Shown: piece by piece, positions 25,112 through 33,217 of the stretch
How the letters are laid out: the number at the start of each line of letters is the position of its first letter
Numbering within the stretch: the stretch's first letter is position 1
Assembly (NCBI GenBank): GCA_964627455.1
Contig: CAZVKC010000017.1
Span: 42,983-106,982, forward strand
Source: F-183 sp964627455
GTDB taxonomy: Bacteria > Acidobacteriota > Terriglobia > Bryobacterales > Bryobacteraceae
DNA: 64,000 nucleotides
Direction: 5' to 3'
Program-made: the position numbers and the translations under genes
Notes under the pieces: model-generated
Told to the model about the DNA's origin: nothing
Database searches by the model: none
What the model saw: the letters and a program-made list of their open reading frames with translations, nothing else

Positions 25112-26632
25112 ATGCAGCACCTCGAACAAAGCCTCTTCGATCTGATCACTCAGACTTCCGCCAATCTCCCCCCCGACGTACGCAAGGCCATGGGCGGCGC
25201 CATCGGCGTCGAAACGCCCGGCACCCAGAGCGCCCAGGCTCTCAGCATCATCGCCACCAACATCGACATGGCCGCCTCGGAAGAGTCGCCCATCTGCCAG
25301 GACACCGGCATGCCGACCTTCGTCGTGCACACCCCCGTCGGCGTCAATCAGCTGATCATCAAGAAGGCTATCCGCAACGCCGTCGCCGAGGCAACCCGCA
25401 AGGGCAAGCTGCGCCCCAACTCCGTCGACTCCATCACCGGCAAGAACACCGGCAACAATCTCGGCCACGAAACGCCCGTCATCCACTTCGAACAGTGGGA
25501 AGAAGACGAAGTCGAAGTGAAACTCATCCTCAAGGGCGGCGGCTGTGAGAACAAGAACATCCAGTATTCCCTGCCCTGCACGCTGGAACACCTCGGCCGC
25601 GCCGACCGCGACCTCGAAGGCGTCCGCAAGTGCATCCTGCATTCGGTCTGGCAGGCCCAGGGACAAGGCTGCGCTCCCGGCGCCATCGGCGTCTGCATCG
25701 GATCCGACCGCGCGCACGGCTACATGCTCGCCAAGCAGGAACTCTTCCGCACGCTCGACGACGTGAATCCCGACCCGGTCCTCGCCAAGCTCGAGGCGGA
25801 CATCATGGAAGAGGCCAACAAGCTCGGCGTCGGCGCCATGGGCTTCGGCGGCAAGACCTCGTTGATCGGCTGCAAGATCACCGCCGCGAATCGTCTGCCC
25901 GCCAGCTTCTTCGTATCCGTCGCTTACGATTGCTGGGCCTACCGCCGCCTCGGCGTGCGCCTGAATCCGGAAACCGGCGAGATCGTCCACTGGCTCTATC
26001 GCGACCCCGCAGAGCCCGTCCAGAAGATGGCCACCGAAGAGGGCTTCCCGCTCACCGGCAAGGAAGTCGTGCTCACCGCGCCCGTCACCGAAGAGCAGGT
26101 CCGCGCGTTGAAGGTCGGCGATGTCGTGATCATCAACGGCGACATGTTCACCGGACGCGACAACGTCCACCACTACCTGATGCACAACCCCGCCCCGGTC
26201 GATATGAACGGCGCGGTGCTCTATCACTGCGGTCCCGTGATGTTGAAGCAGAACGAAAAGTGGACGGTGAAAGCCGCGGGTCCCACCACTTCGAGCCGCG
26301 AGGAACCCTACCAGGCCGACGTGATCAAGAACTTCGGCGTGCGCGTCGTCATCGGCAAAGGCGGCATGGGCGCAAGAACCCTCGCCGCATTGAAGGACTT
26401 CGGCGCCGTCTACCTCAACGGCATCGGTGGCGCGGCGCAGTTTTACGCGCGCACCGTCAAGGAAGTGAAGGGCGTGTACCTCGAACAGTTCGGCATCCCC
26501 GAATCGATGTGGCACATCCGCGTCGAAGGCTTCGCCGCCATCGTCACCATGGATTCGCACGGCAATTCGCTCCACGCGGACGTCGAGAAGGCGACTGGCG
26601 AAGAACTCGGAAAGCTGCTGCAGCATGCCTGA
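25112..26632 (+). CDS. fumA: Class I (iron-sulfur) fumarate hydratase
   Basis: 506 residues from the ATG at 25112 (MQHLEQSLFDL). The open frame continues upstream, but that part lies under the opposite-strand NIPSNAP gene. It has the two-part architecture of FumA/FumB: an N-terminal alpha part with the cluster cysteine in SPICQDTGMPTFVVH, and KGGGCENKN, and a C-terminal beta part from about residue 325 with TGRDNVHHYL, YHCGPVM and IGKGGMGARTL. It catalyses fumarate to malate in the citric acid cycle using an oxygen-sensitive [4Fe-4S] cluster. The next gene overlaps its stop by 8 bases. Confidence 0.95.
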   Translation: MQHLEQSLFDLITQTSANLPPDVRKAMGGAIGVETPGTQSAQALSIIATNIDMAASEESPICQDTGMPTFVVHTPVGVNQLIIKKAIRNAVAEATRKGKLRPNSVDSITGKNTGNNLGHETPVIHFEQWEEDEVEVKLILKGGGCENKNIQYSLPCTLEHLGRADRDLEGVRKCILHSVWQAQGQGCAPGAIGVCIGSDRAHGYMLAKQELFRTLDDVNPDPVLAKLEADIMEEANKLGVGAMGFGGKTSLIGCKITAANRLPASFFVSVAYDCWAYRRLGVRLNPETGEIVHWLYRDPAEPVQKMATEEGFPLTGKEVVLTAPVTEEQVRALKVGDVVIINGDMFTGRDNVHHYLMHNPAPVDMNGAVLYHCGPVMLKQNEKWTVKAAGPTTSSREEPYQADVIKNFGVRVVIGKGGMGARTLAALKDFGAVYLNGIGGAAQFYARTVKEVKGVYLEQFGIPESMWHIRVEGFAAIVTMDSHGNSLHADVEKATGEELGKLLQHA

Positions 26633-27038
26633 GGCCGGGGCCGCGAACACCGCCCCGTCCATTCAGGAATTCGAGGACCTCAAGCGAGCCTTCGCCACGG
26701 CTGAGGACTTCGGCGTTTTCTGGAACCACTTCATCGACGATTTCGCCTCGCGGCCGGGCTTTATGCAGCTCGGCTCGCCGGCGCACGTCGAGGAGATGGA
26801 GATCCTCATCTGCCGCGTCGCCAGCCAGCTCTCAGGCGAACTCGTCGAGCCGGTTAACACGCGCATCATCAAGATCCCGGAGGCGAAGTTCGCCCACGGC
26901 TCGTGCGTCGTACAGGACCAGCTCGGCTGCGTCCTCTACTTCGAGGATCTCGAAATGGGGTTGTTCGTTCTCATGGCCGAATCCGGCAAGACCAGCTACG
27001 CGCGGTTCACCCTGCGCGGCAAACATCAACAGACATAA
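26625..27038 (+). CDS. Conserved hypothetical protein downstream of fumarase
   Basis: 137 residues, start ATG inside the fumarase 3' end (8-base overlap). It looks a genuine gene from codon use and balanced alpha/beta composition: an N-terminal helical half (FEDLKRAFATAEDFGVFWNHF) and a beta-rich C-terminal half (CVVQDQLGCVLYFEDLEMGLFVLM). No signal, membrane segment or recognised motif. Translational coupling to fumarase and the following exporter (6 bases away) suggests a shared transcript; function unknown. Confidence 0.75.
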   Translation: MPEAGAANTAPSIQEFEDLKRAFATAEDFGVFWNHFIDDFASRPGFMQLGSPAHVEEMEILICRVASQLSGELVEPVNTRIIKIPEAKFAHGSCVVQDQLGCVLYFEDLEMGLFVLMAESGKTSYARFTLRGKHQQT

Positions 27039-27044
27039 AACGAC

Positions 27045-27785
27045 GTGCCGGAACTCAACATCGTTTGGTGGAAGTGGCTCGTCGGAGCCTTCTGCGCCTT
27101 CAATGTCGGCCTCGCCAAGACTGGTATGCCCGGCATCGGGATCATGGCGATCCCGCTGTTCGTGCTGACGGTCGACGACGCGCGATTGTCCGCCGGTTGG
27201 CTGCTGCCGGTGCTGCTATCGGCGGACCTCTACGCCATCATCTCGTACCGCCGCATGGCTGCCACCAACCAGTTGTTCCACCTCGCCCCTTCCGTACTCG
27301 TCGGCATGGGGGTCGGAGCCGTCCTGTTGGGCGGTGCGGAATCGATGCTGCGCAAGACGGTCGGCGCCATCGTACTGCTCATGGTGGTGCTGTTCCTCCT
27401 CCGCAAGCGGTTCGGCGAGTTGCTGATCCGAGAAGGGTGGTGGTACTCGGCGATGTACGGGACCTCGGCCGGATTCGCCACCATGGTCGCGAACGCCGCG
27501 GGTCCGGTGATGAACGTCTACCTGCTGTCGCAGAAGCTCCCGCGGCAGGAGTTCGTGGCGACCGGCGCGTGGTTCTTCTTCCTGGTGAACCTCAGCAAAT
27601 TGCCCGTGTACTCCTGGCGCGGACTCATCAGCACGCGTTCGCTCCTGTTCGACGCCGCGCTGGTGCCGTTCGCGTTGTTGGGCGCCTGGGCGGGCCGCCG
27701 CTATCTGATGAAGATCCCCCAGCAGATGTTCGACGGCGCGGTCATCGGGTTGGCTGCGTTGGCTGCCGTCACCCTGTTTTTCTGA
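27045..27785 (+). CDS. TSUP (TauE/SafE) family sulfite/organic-anion exporter
   Basis: 246 residues, GTG start 6 bases after the previous gene. Seven or eight hydrophobic helices, the duplicated TSUP topology: N-half FNVGLAKTGMPGIGIMAIPLF and C-half GTSAGFATMVANAAGPVMNVYLL, both containing the conserved G-x-x-x-G loop and NAAGP turn. Inner-membrane anion transport (sulfite, sulfonates, organosulfur acids) is known in the family; substrate here unknown. It lies in the fumarase operon, 92 bases before the cytochrome gene. Confidence 0.9.
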   Translation: MPELNIVWWKWLVGAFCAFNVGLAKTGMPGIGIMAIPLFVLTVDDARLSAGWLLPVLLSADLYAIISYRRMAATNQLFHLAPSVLVGMGVGAVLLGGAESMLRKTVGAIVLLMVVLFLLRKRFGELLIREGWWYSAMYGTSAGFATMVANAAGPVMNVYLLSQKLPRQEFVATGAWFFFLVNLSKLPVYSWRGLISTRSLLFDAALVPFALLGAWAGRRYLMKIPQQMFDGAVIGLAALAAVTLFF

Positions 27786-27877
27786 GTGAATTCACGCAGC
27801 CTCCTGGCAACCTGTTGACAAAACAAAGGTAATCCCGGGGCGCCCGAATTGCATGGAACCTGACAGAGGTTCTTCTC

Positions 27878-28414
27878 ATGAGATTCCTGGCGATCGCCCT
27901 TCTGGCGACGATTCCCACCCTCACCATGGGCCAGCCGAAGACCAAACCTTCCCCTCAGGCGGAGCGCGGCCGCGAGCTGTTCCTGAAATCCCCAAAGGGC
28001 GTGCCCTGCAGCACCTGCCACACCCTGATCGGCCTCGGCACGGCCGTCGGACCCGACCTCACCAAGATGGGCTCGTTTGCCATGCCGAAAGGCTTCGTCA
28101 CCGCCATGAAGATGTCGATGACCGAAAACGTATTGGTCGTCAAGCCCCAGACCGGCGATCCCTTCCCCGGCATCCTGAAACAAAAGACCGGCGACAAGAT
28201 GGAGCTTTACGACCTCAGTCAACTACCGCCCGTGCTGCGCACCTTCGAAGCCGGACAACTCCCCTCGATCACCCGGGACGACAAGTGGAAGCATCCGCCG
28301 ATTTCCGCCGGCTACACCTCGTCGGAACTGGCGGACATCGTCGGCTTCGTGAAGTGGGCGTCCACCGGATCGACCAAAGAAGTGAAAGTCGAAGAAGTCG
28401 AAACTTCCCAGTAG
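27878..28414 (+). CDS. Secreted mono-haem c-type cytochrome
   Basis: 178 residues with signal peptide (MRFLAIALLATIPTLTMGQ) and one CSTCH haem attachment site at about residue 46-50, preceded by AERGRELFLKSPKGVPC and followed by IGLGTAVGPDLTKMG, a class I cytochrome c pattern. Methionines in MPKGF or MKMSM are candidates for the sixth ligand. The C-terminal half (LPPVLRTFEAGQLPSI, YTSSELADIVGFVKW) resembles cytochrome domains common in acidobacterial oxidoreductase clusters. Located in the periplasm; its electron-transfer partner is not encoded nearby. Confidence 0.9.
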   Translation: MRFLAIALLATIPTLTMGQPKTKPSPQAERGRELFLKSPKGVPCSTCHTLIGLGTAVGPDLTKMGSFAMPKGFVTAMKMSMTENVLVVKPQTGDPFPGILKQKTGDKMELYDLSQLPPVLRTFEAGQLPSITRDDKWKHPPISAGYTSSELADIVGFVKWASTGSTKEVKVEEVETSQ

Positions 28415-28437
28415 CAAGCCGGGAAGCCAATTCATCT

Positions 28438-29670
28438 CTACGGAACCAGCCACGCCAGCGAGGAAGCGAGAATCGCGGATCCGCTGGCGTATCCGATTCT
28501 CGTCCCGAACTTCGGCCCGCCCAGCACGAATCCGATTCCCGTCTTGAACACCAGGTTCGACAGCGAGGCGATGAGGATCGACTGCCAGGCCACATCCGCC
28601 GAAAGCCGCCCTACATTCACCATCTGCGTGGTCGACAGCGTGATCGCGTCGACGTCCGTCAAGCCGCCGAGGATCGACACGCCGAACACTCCGCGGTCGC
28701 CTAACAGATCCTTGGCAGCGGCGTTGATCAACAGGACAAAGGCATATCCCAGGGCGAACGCAAGAGCAAGGCGAAGTTCTGCCGGGTTGGCCGCCGTGCG
28801 GGCGCCAGTCCCCGCGGCCGTGGAAGAACCCGTGTTGCCGGAGTCCCCCGCCCGCGTCGCCTTCCGGAAGTCGATGAACGCCCAAATCGAGAGCGCAGCG
28901 AACGGCAAGGCGAGCCGTGGTATCACCTCCCAGGCCAGTTGAGGCGCGGTCGACAACACTTCCATTGCCAGGCGTATGTACACCACCGCGCCGGCAATCA
29001 GGATCACCGGCAGCGCACGGTCGCCCCCGGCGCGCGAGTACGACGCCGTCGTTGCCGTGCTCGAGACCAAACCGCCGAGCAACCCCGTCAACAGCAGGCC
29101 TTTGTTCGGACTGTCCAGGAACTTGTTCGCCAGGTAGCCACCGAGGTTCAGGCCGACGATGAGGACCACCATCCACCAGATCTGCCGTGGATTCAGGACC
29201 GCATAAGGTCCCAGCGTCCGGTCGGGCGCCATGGGCAGCACCAGCAACGAGATCACCGCGAACTGCAGGATTGCCTTGATGTCGGATTCGCTCAGGCGCG
29301 CCACAATCCCGTGCAGTTCGCCTTTGAATTCGAGCAGGATCGCGATCACCGTGGCCGAGGCCACAGCGATACCCGTATACCCGGCCGCCGTCGCAGCGCC
29401 GATCGAGTACACCGCGAGAAGAGTGAACTCCGTGGTCAGAGTGTCGCGGGCCTTCATCCAGTGCGTGATGGCGACCAGCATCGCCGTTGCTGCGAGTCCG
29501 GCGGCGATGACCAGCGGACTCCCGCTGACCGCGCACAGAAAGCCAAAGATGGCGACTACCGGGAAAGTTCGGAGCCCCGCGAAAACCGCTGCATCCTGAT
29601 GCTGCCGTTGTAGCCCAACCAGCAGCCCGAGTCCTGCGGCAATCGCAAAACGTCCGAAATCTTCATGCAT
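28438..29670 (-). CDS. MgtC/DUF4010-family inner-membrane protein
   Basis: 410 residues with about 11-12 hydrophobic helices. The N-terminus (FAIAAGLGLLVGLQRQ, AGLRTFPVVAIFG) is the MgtC/SapB helical domain with its conserved G-L-x-x-G-x-x-R region. The rest is the DUF4010 extension, including GGLVSSTATTASYSRA and the LGGLTDVDAITLS motif. Family members are linked to magnesium or membrane-potential homeostasis but lack a settled biochemical role. It is convergent with the cytochrome gene and 11 bases downstream of the OsmC gene. Confidence 0.88.
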   Translation of the reverse strand: MHEDFGRFAIAAGLGLLVGLQRQHQDAAVFAGLRTFPVVAIFGFLCAVSGSPLVIAAGLAATAMLVAITHWMKARDTLTTEFTLLAVYSIGAATAAGYTGIAVASATVIAILLEFKGELHGIVARLSESDIKAILQFAVISLLVLPMAPDRTLGPYAVLNPRQIWWMVVLIVGLNLGGYLANKFLDSPNKGLLLTGLLGGLVSSTATTASYSRAGGDRALPVILIAGAVVYIRLAMEVLSTAPQLAWEVIPRLALPFAALSIWAFIDFRKATRAGDSGNTGSSTAAGTGARTAANPAELRLALAFALGYAFVLLINAAAKDLLGDRGVFGVSILGGLTDVDAITLSTTQMVNVGRLSADVAWQSILIASLSNLVFKTGIGFVLGGPKFGTRIGYASGSAILASSLAWLVP

Positions 29671-29681
29671 GCACTACTACA

Positions 29682-30098
29682 TTACAGCGCCGCGAGCGCC
29701 GGTTCGAGGCTCTCAACCGCGATCTCGATCGCGGGCGTATGCAGCAGAGTATTGTGGATCAGGCACTTCTCGGCCGCTCGCTTGACGCCTTCGCGATGCC
29801 GCTCATCGAGCGCCGGGACCTGCACGTCAATGCGGAACCTGGCCAAACGCGCGGGCTGCAGTTCCTTCTCCGCCACCACTTTGACCCGCAGGTCTTCGGT
29901 TGGCAGCGAGCGGCTGCGCAGGTACTGCAAGGCATAGTAGCCGGCGCAAGTGCCCAGCGAAGCCAGCAGGAATTCCGGGGGAGTCATCCCCGTGTCGTCG
30001 CCGCCGTTCGACCGCGGCTGATCACATAAAATCCGGTGTCCCCGGGTTTCCGCTTCGAATTGAACGCCTGTTCCGACCGGCCTGACTGTAAGTTCCAT
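29682..30098 (-). CDS. OsmC/Ohr-family protein
   Basis: 138 residues of the OsmC fold. It shows ILCDQPRSNGGDDTGMTPPEFLLASLGTC, in which the PPEFLLASLG-C helix places the first redox cysteine, and EKCLIHNTLLHTPAI, with the second cysteine on the next helix. This two-cysteine arrangement gives thiol-dependent peroxide reduction in Ohr/OsmC; this member is closer to YhfA-type OsmC. It lies between the MgtC-like and ArsR-methyltransferase genes on the same strand. The exact peroxide substrate is unknown. Confidence 0.9.
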   Translation of the reverse strand: MELTVRPVGTGVQFEAETRGHRILCDQPRSNGGDDTGMTPPEFLLASLGTCAGYYALQYLRSRSLPTEDLRVKVVAEKELQPARLARFRIDVQVPALDERHREGVKRAAEKCLIHNTLLHTPAIEIAVESLEPALAAL

Positions 30099-30115
30099 AC
30101 ATTTGGTCAGATGCG

Positions 30116-31051
30116 TCAGGCCGCTCGCGGTGACAGAGGTTTTGTGCCTAGCGCGAGAATCGTTTCGAGATGCGGCGATTCCGTCTCCCGGTTCACGATC
30201 GAAATTTCGATCCCCTCGAACCCGGCAGCGCGCAGGTAATCCTCCAGTTCAATCTCCGAAAATCCCATCCAGATGTCGGCGTATAGCTCGCGCGCCTGTT
30301 CGAAAGCGTGCTTCCGCAGATCGAGCACCGCGATCCGTCCGCCGGGCTTGAGAATCCGAAACGCCGCGTCAACCGCCCGCTGGGGATGGATCGCGTGGTG
30401 CAACGCCTGGCTGAAGAACGCGAGATCACAGACGCAGCTGTCGATCGGGGGATTCTCCAGTTCCCCCAGCCGGTACTCGAGATTCGACGCGCCGTGGGTG
30501 CGGGCGAGTTCGGATCCGTAAGCCACCATCTTCTCGGAATTGTCGACCGCGATCACCTGCAGCGCCCGCTGCGCCAGCAGCAGCGACATGGTCCCCTCGC
30601 CCGCCCCCAGATCCGCGATCACCATCGGAGGCAGCAGTTTCAGCAGCGTTTCCGCCAACCCCTTCCAGGACCGGCCGGGCACATACGATTTGCCGAACTT
30701 GCCCGCGAGTTCGTCGAAGTAGGCGCGGACCTTGTCGGCTCGCTTGCGCAGCACGAAGTCCAGCGCGCGCTGGTCCTCGCTGGCAAACGGCGATTCCGCC
30801 CGCAGCACCTCCAGCAGGCGCTCGGATCCCGGCTTCACCCGGTATAGAACGTTCTTGCCGCTGCGGCGGTCCTCAACCAGTCCGGCTTGCTTCAACTGCG
30901 CCAGTTGGGTGGAAATCCGGCTCTGCCGCATCGCCAGAATCTCCTGCAGTTCGGCAACAGACAGTTCTTCGCGTTCGAGCAGCAGGACCAGGCGCAGGCG
31001 CCCGGGATCGGAAAGAAGTCGCAGGCTTTGGGTCAGAGGTGCGGCCGGCAT
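30116..31051 (-). CDS. ArsR-family regulator fused to a SAM-dependent methyltransferase
   Basis: 311 residues. An N-terminal winged helix (1-95) has the ArsR pattern LSDPGRLRLVLLLEREELSVAEL then RQSRISTQLAQLKQAGLVEDRRSGKNVLYRV; no cysteine metal site is seen in the DNA-recognition helix. A class I methyltransferase domain (about 130-275) has VIADLGAGEGTMSLLLA and VIAVDNSEKMVAYG, then LKPGGRIAVLDLRKH. This fusion is widespread. Relatives (SahR-like) sense S-adenosylhomocysteine and control the methionine cycle, but metH lies 12 kb away here, so the regulon is open. Divergent from the selenoprotein peroxiredoxin with 46 bases between. Confidence 0.88.
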   Translation of the reverse strand: MPAAPLTQSLRLLSDPGRLRLVLLLEREELSVAELQEILAMRQSRISTQLAQLKQAGLVEDRRSGKNVLYRVKPGSERLLEVLRAESPFASEDQRALDFVLRKRADKVRAYFDELAGKFGKSYVPGRSWKGLAETLLKLLPPMVIADLGAGEGTMSLLLAQRALQVIAVDNSEKMVAYGSELARTHGASNLEYRLGELENPPIDSCVCDLAFFSQALHHAIHPQRAVDAAFRILKPGGRIAVLDLRKHAFEQARELYADIWMGFSEIELEDYLRAAGFEGIEISIVNRETESPHLETILALGTKPLSPRAA

Positions 31052-31097
31052 GGATAAAAGGAGCGAAACAGCATTCTAACAGCTACACTGTCGGTTG

Positions 31098-31565
31098 ATG
31101 GCAATCCTCAAGGTTGGCGACATGGCGCCGGATCTCGAACTACGCGATCAGGATGGCGCTTCCTTCCGTTTTTCCTCCCTCGCGGGCAAGCGAGTGGTCG
31201 TATTCTTCTATCCCAAGGCCGATACCCCTGGTTGAACCAAAGAGGCGTGCGAGTTTCGCGACGCATCGGAGAAGTTCACCGTGGCCAACACGGTGTTGGT
31301 CGGGGTTTCGCCGGACGGCGAAAAGGCCCAGTCGAAGTTCCGCAGCAAGTTCAATCTTCCCTATCAGTTGCTCGCCGACACTGAGCACGCGCTGGCGGAG
31401 GCTTTCGGCGTCTGGGGCGACAAGACCTTCATGGGGCGTAAGTTCAAGGGTGTACATCGAACCACCTTCCTCCTCGACGAGACGGGTAAGGTGAGCCACG
31501 TATTCGAGAAGGTCAAGCCCGAAGGGCATGCCGAAGAAGTATACTCCGCATTAACCGCAGAATAA
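31098..31565 (+). CDS. bcp: BCP-type peroxiredoxin with selenocysteine (in-frame TGA) at the peroxidatic position
   Basis: The frame from ATG 31098 to the stop at 31563-31565 encodes 155 residues if TGA at 31233-31235 is read as selenocysteine (residue 46). The sequence around it is FYPKADTPG-U-TKEACEFRD, where every cysteine homologue has C. The resolving cysteine is C51, five residues on, as in atypical two-cysteine BCP enzymes. The rest is complete: MAPDLELRDQDG, VLVGVSPDGEKAQSKF, LLADTEHALAEAFGVWG, HRTTFLLDETGKVSHVFEKV. It reduces organic and hydrogen peroxides in the cytoplasm, with higher expected reactivity from selenium. A conventional gene call would truncate it or start at 31281. 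A SECIS-like hairpin follows the TGA. Main alternative: a nonsense mutation or base error in TGC. Confidence 0.85.
31245..31264 (+). promoter_or_regulatory. Candidate bacterial SECIS element
   Basis: Immediately after the in-frame TGA (31233-31235), GCGT (31245-31248) pairs with ACGC (31261-31264) and GCGA (31249-31252) with TCGC (31256-31259). This leaves a GTT loop (31253-31255) and a single bulged G (31260). The loop begins 18 bases after the TGA and carries a G, within the usual limits for bacterial SECIS hairpins recognised by SelB. Paired bases overlap conserved codons (EACEFRD), so part of the complementarity could be coincidental. Confidence 0.68.
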
Positions 31566-31581
31566 CCCTCCTATTACCGTA

Positions 31582-31612
31582 CGGGGATATATCACAAATA
31601 TCCCCGTCTTTC
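31582..31612 (+). terminator. Intrinsic terminator after the peroxiredoxin gene
   Basis: CGGGGATAT (31582-31590) and ATATCCCCG (31598-31606) form a perfect 9-bp stem around a 7-base loop, followed by TCTTTCC and then CATTTTCC. It lies 16 bases after the peroxiredoxin stop, fitting a Rho-independent terminator with a modest U-tract. Confidence 0.75.
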
Positions 31613-31760
31613 CATTTTCCCTACAGAATTCCAGCCGGACACCGATATGCTCAGTGTCGGCGCAGCGAAGCCGAGTCGCGCGCGTCGGAGTTTTCCGTAA
31701 CCCGTTGATCAGAAGCGGATTACCCGAAAACAGAGTCTCCGCGAATGCAGGTTTGAATCA

Positions 31761-31790
31761 TTGTTTCTCACTGAGATCCGATGCTAAACT
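31761..31790 (+). promoter_or_regulatory. Putative sigma-70 promoter of the FecR-like gene
   Basis: TTGTTT (31761-31766), an 18-base spacer and TAAACT (31785-31790), preceded by TGC as an extended -10. It is located about 60 bases upstream of the ATG at 31851 in an otherwise gene-free stretch (31566-31850) that also holds the terminator. Nothing else clear is seen there. Confidence 0.4.
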
Positions 31791-31850
31791 CGCTCTGGGG
31801 AAGAACGAAATCGAGAGAGGAATTCTCTGGCACATTTTGGAGATGACGGA

Positions 31851-32519
31851 ATGAAGAAACTGACCCCGAAACAAATCCTCGCCCTGGTGGTAGCGCTCAC
31901 CGTGGGACAGGCAATGGCCGCCGCGCCGACGGTTGGCATGGTCGTGGCGAAAGACACGGTTCGCATCGATTCCAGCGCAGTCACCGGCAACGCTACGGTT
32001 CTGAGCGGAAACGTTCTGGAATCGGTAGGCGGGACGAGCGAGTTACGGCTGCGGGGTGGATCGATCCTGCTGGCAACAAACGCCAAAATCCGGGCATTTG
32101 AGAACAGGACCGAACTGCAGTCCGGCAAGATCCAGGTCCATGGAGCCGGAATCGCGACCGAATCCGGGGAGATCCGCGTGCAAACCCCGACTGGCTCCGA
32201 AGCCATTCTCGAACGCAAGTCCGACGCGTTGGTCGTTGGATCCCTGCGTGGCCCCGTGCAGGTCACCAATCAGGAAGGGCTGCTGCTGGCGACCCTCAAC
32301 CCAGGGTCCGCCATGGCGTTCAACCCGGATCCGGATCAGGGCGGCGCCGGGACCAATAAAGGCGCCACTACCCCAACAACGACAGCGAAAAGCAAGAAGA
32401 AGATCGGCAAAGTCAGCGCCAGAACCAAATCCGCCTGGATCCTGGGTACCGGCGCTGCGATCGCAACGCCTATCGCAGTGGTCGCCACCCGCGACAACAC
32501 CAAACCGGTTAGCCGCTAA
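31851..32519 (+). CDS. Exported FecR-like protein with C-terminal membrane segment
   Basis: 222 residues: signal peptide (LALVVALTVGQAMAA), then a beta-rich FecR-like region (about 25-150) with repeated strands such as SELRLRGGSILLATNAKIR, ELQSGKIQVHG and GEIRVQTPTGSEAILER. A Gly/Thr/Lys-rich linker (160-190) leads to a final hydrophobic helix (WILGTGAAIATPIAVVA). The beta part resembles the periplasmic domain of FecR without the anti-sigma N-terminus. Its role may be surface or envelope sensing; unproven. Monocistronic. Confidence 0.7.
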   Translation: MKKLTPKQILALVVALTVGQAMAAAPTVGMVVAKDTVRIDSSAVTGNATVLSGNVLESVGGTSELRLRGGSILLATNAKIRAFENRTELQSGKIQVHGAGIATESGEIRVQTPTGSEAILERKSDALVVGSLRGPVQVTNQEGLLLATLNPGSAMAFNPDPDQGGAGTNKGATTPTTTAKSKKKIGKVSARTKSAWILGTGAAIATPIAVVATRDNTKPVSR

Positions 32520-32527
32520 CCGAAGTT

Positions 32528-32597
32528 AGCCGGCAAAGGCCGGGGCGGCCTCATGGCGGGGAAGAAGCAGCCGCCGCCACGGTCCGTTTTGCCGGCT
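32528..32597. repeat. 10-base inverted repeat in the gap between the FecR-like and tag genes
   Basis: AGCCGGCAAA (32528-32537) is exactly complementary to TTTGCCGGCT (32588-32597), with 50 bases between that are themselves GC-rich and contain short internal pairings. It occupies the convergent gap and could act as a bidirectional terminator-like structure. No T-run is adjacent. Confidence 0.45.
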
Positions 32598-32602
32598 GCT
32601 AC

Positions 32603-33142
32603 TTAGAAGCGAAGCCGGTGTGGCGCCTTCTTCAACTGGCGCCACACCGGGCAGTCCTCGTCATGTGCACCCGGCAGATAACCGGTGCTCAACAGGAACT
32701 CGCCCACAATCTCGCCCCCGGTGAAGACAAACGTCTTCTTGAACAACTTCACCCACTCCGCCTTCTCGCGCGGATGATGCGAATCGAGCCAAGCCGCAAA
32801 CGACCCGTACGTCTCGCGGATCCGCAAGATCCGCCGCGCGTTTTCCGATGCAGCCTTAACCTTCAAACGATTCCGAATAATGCCGGCATCCGCCAGCAAT
32901 CGCGCCTCGTCCTCCGGACCATACGCCGCCACCGCCTCCAACCGGAACTCACTGTACGCCCGCCGGAATCCGTCCTTCTTCCGCAGAATTGTCGTCCACG
33001 ACAACCCCGCCTGATTGATCTCCAGAATCAATCGCTCGAACAAGGCATCATCGTCCCGCAGCGGAAACCCGTACTCGTGATCGTGATAGTGCACGTGCTC
33101 GGGTCCGAAAGTCCCCGACCGCACCGCCGAACAATAACTCAT
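32603..33142 (-). CDS. tag: DNA-3-methyladenine glycosylase I
   Basis: 179 residues, standard for Tag. It excises 3-methyladenine from alkylated DNA. The zinc-binding residues are in place: C4 near the start, His in HYHDHEYGFPLRDD, and the C-terminal H and C in PGAHDEDCPVW. The core LFERLILEINQAGLSWTTILRKKDGFRRAY contains the conserved Glu-x-x-Q-x-G-LSW segment with the base-recognition residues. The RNRLKVKAASENAR helix-hairpin region also matches. It is 75 bases downstream of the sugar isomerase gene on the same strand, possibly with its own promoter. Confidence 0.95.
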   Translation of the reverse strand: MSYCSAVRSGTFGPEHVHYHDHEYGFPLRDDDALFERLILEINQAGLSWTTILRKKDGFRRAYSEFRLEAVAAYGPEDEARLLADAGIIRNRLKVKAASENARRILRIRETYGSFAAWLDSHHPREKAEWVKLFKKTFVFTGGEIVGEFLLSTGYLPGAHDEDCPVWRQLKKAPHRLRF

Positions 33143-33217
33143 TCCTCGCTCCCCTGAAAAATAGAAAAGGAGGGCCAGCCGCCGATCGGCCCAACCCTCC
33201 TTCCGAAACCGAAATCT

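Noticed and set aside
25091..26662. 523-residue reading frame antisense to fumarase
   Set aside because: It mirrors the fumarase gene, has no recognisable domain and has the composition expected from GC-rich antisense frames.
27815..27837. TTGACA as a -35 box upstream of the cytochrome gene
   Set aside because: No -10-like sequence lies at the expected 16-18 base distance.
31233..31235. Treating the peroxiredoxin TGA as a nonsense mutation or pseudogene
   Set aside because: All other codons on both sides are intact and conserved, the TGA sits exactly at the catalytic residue, and a SECIS-like hairpin follows. A base error is kept only as the alternative.
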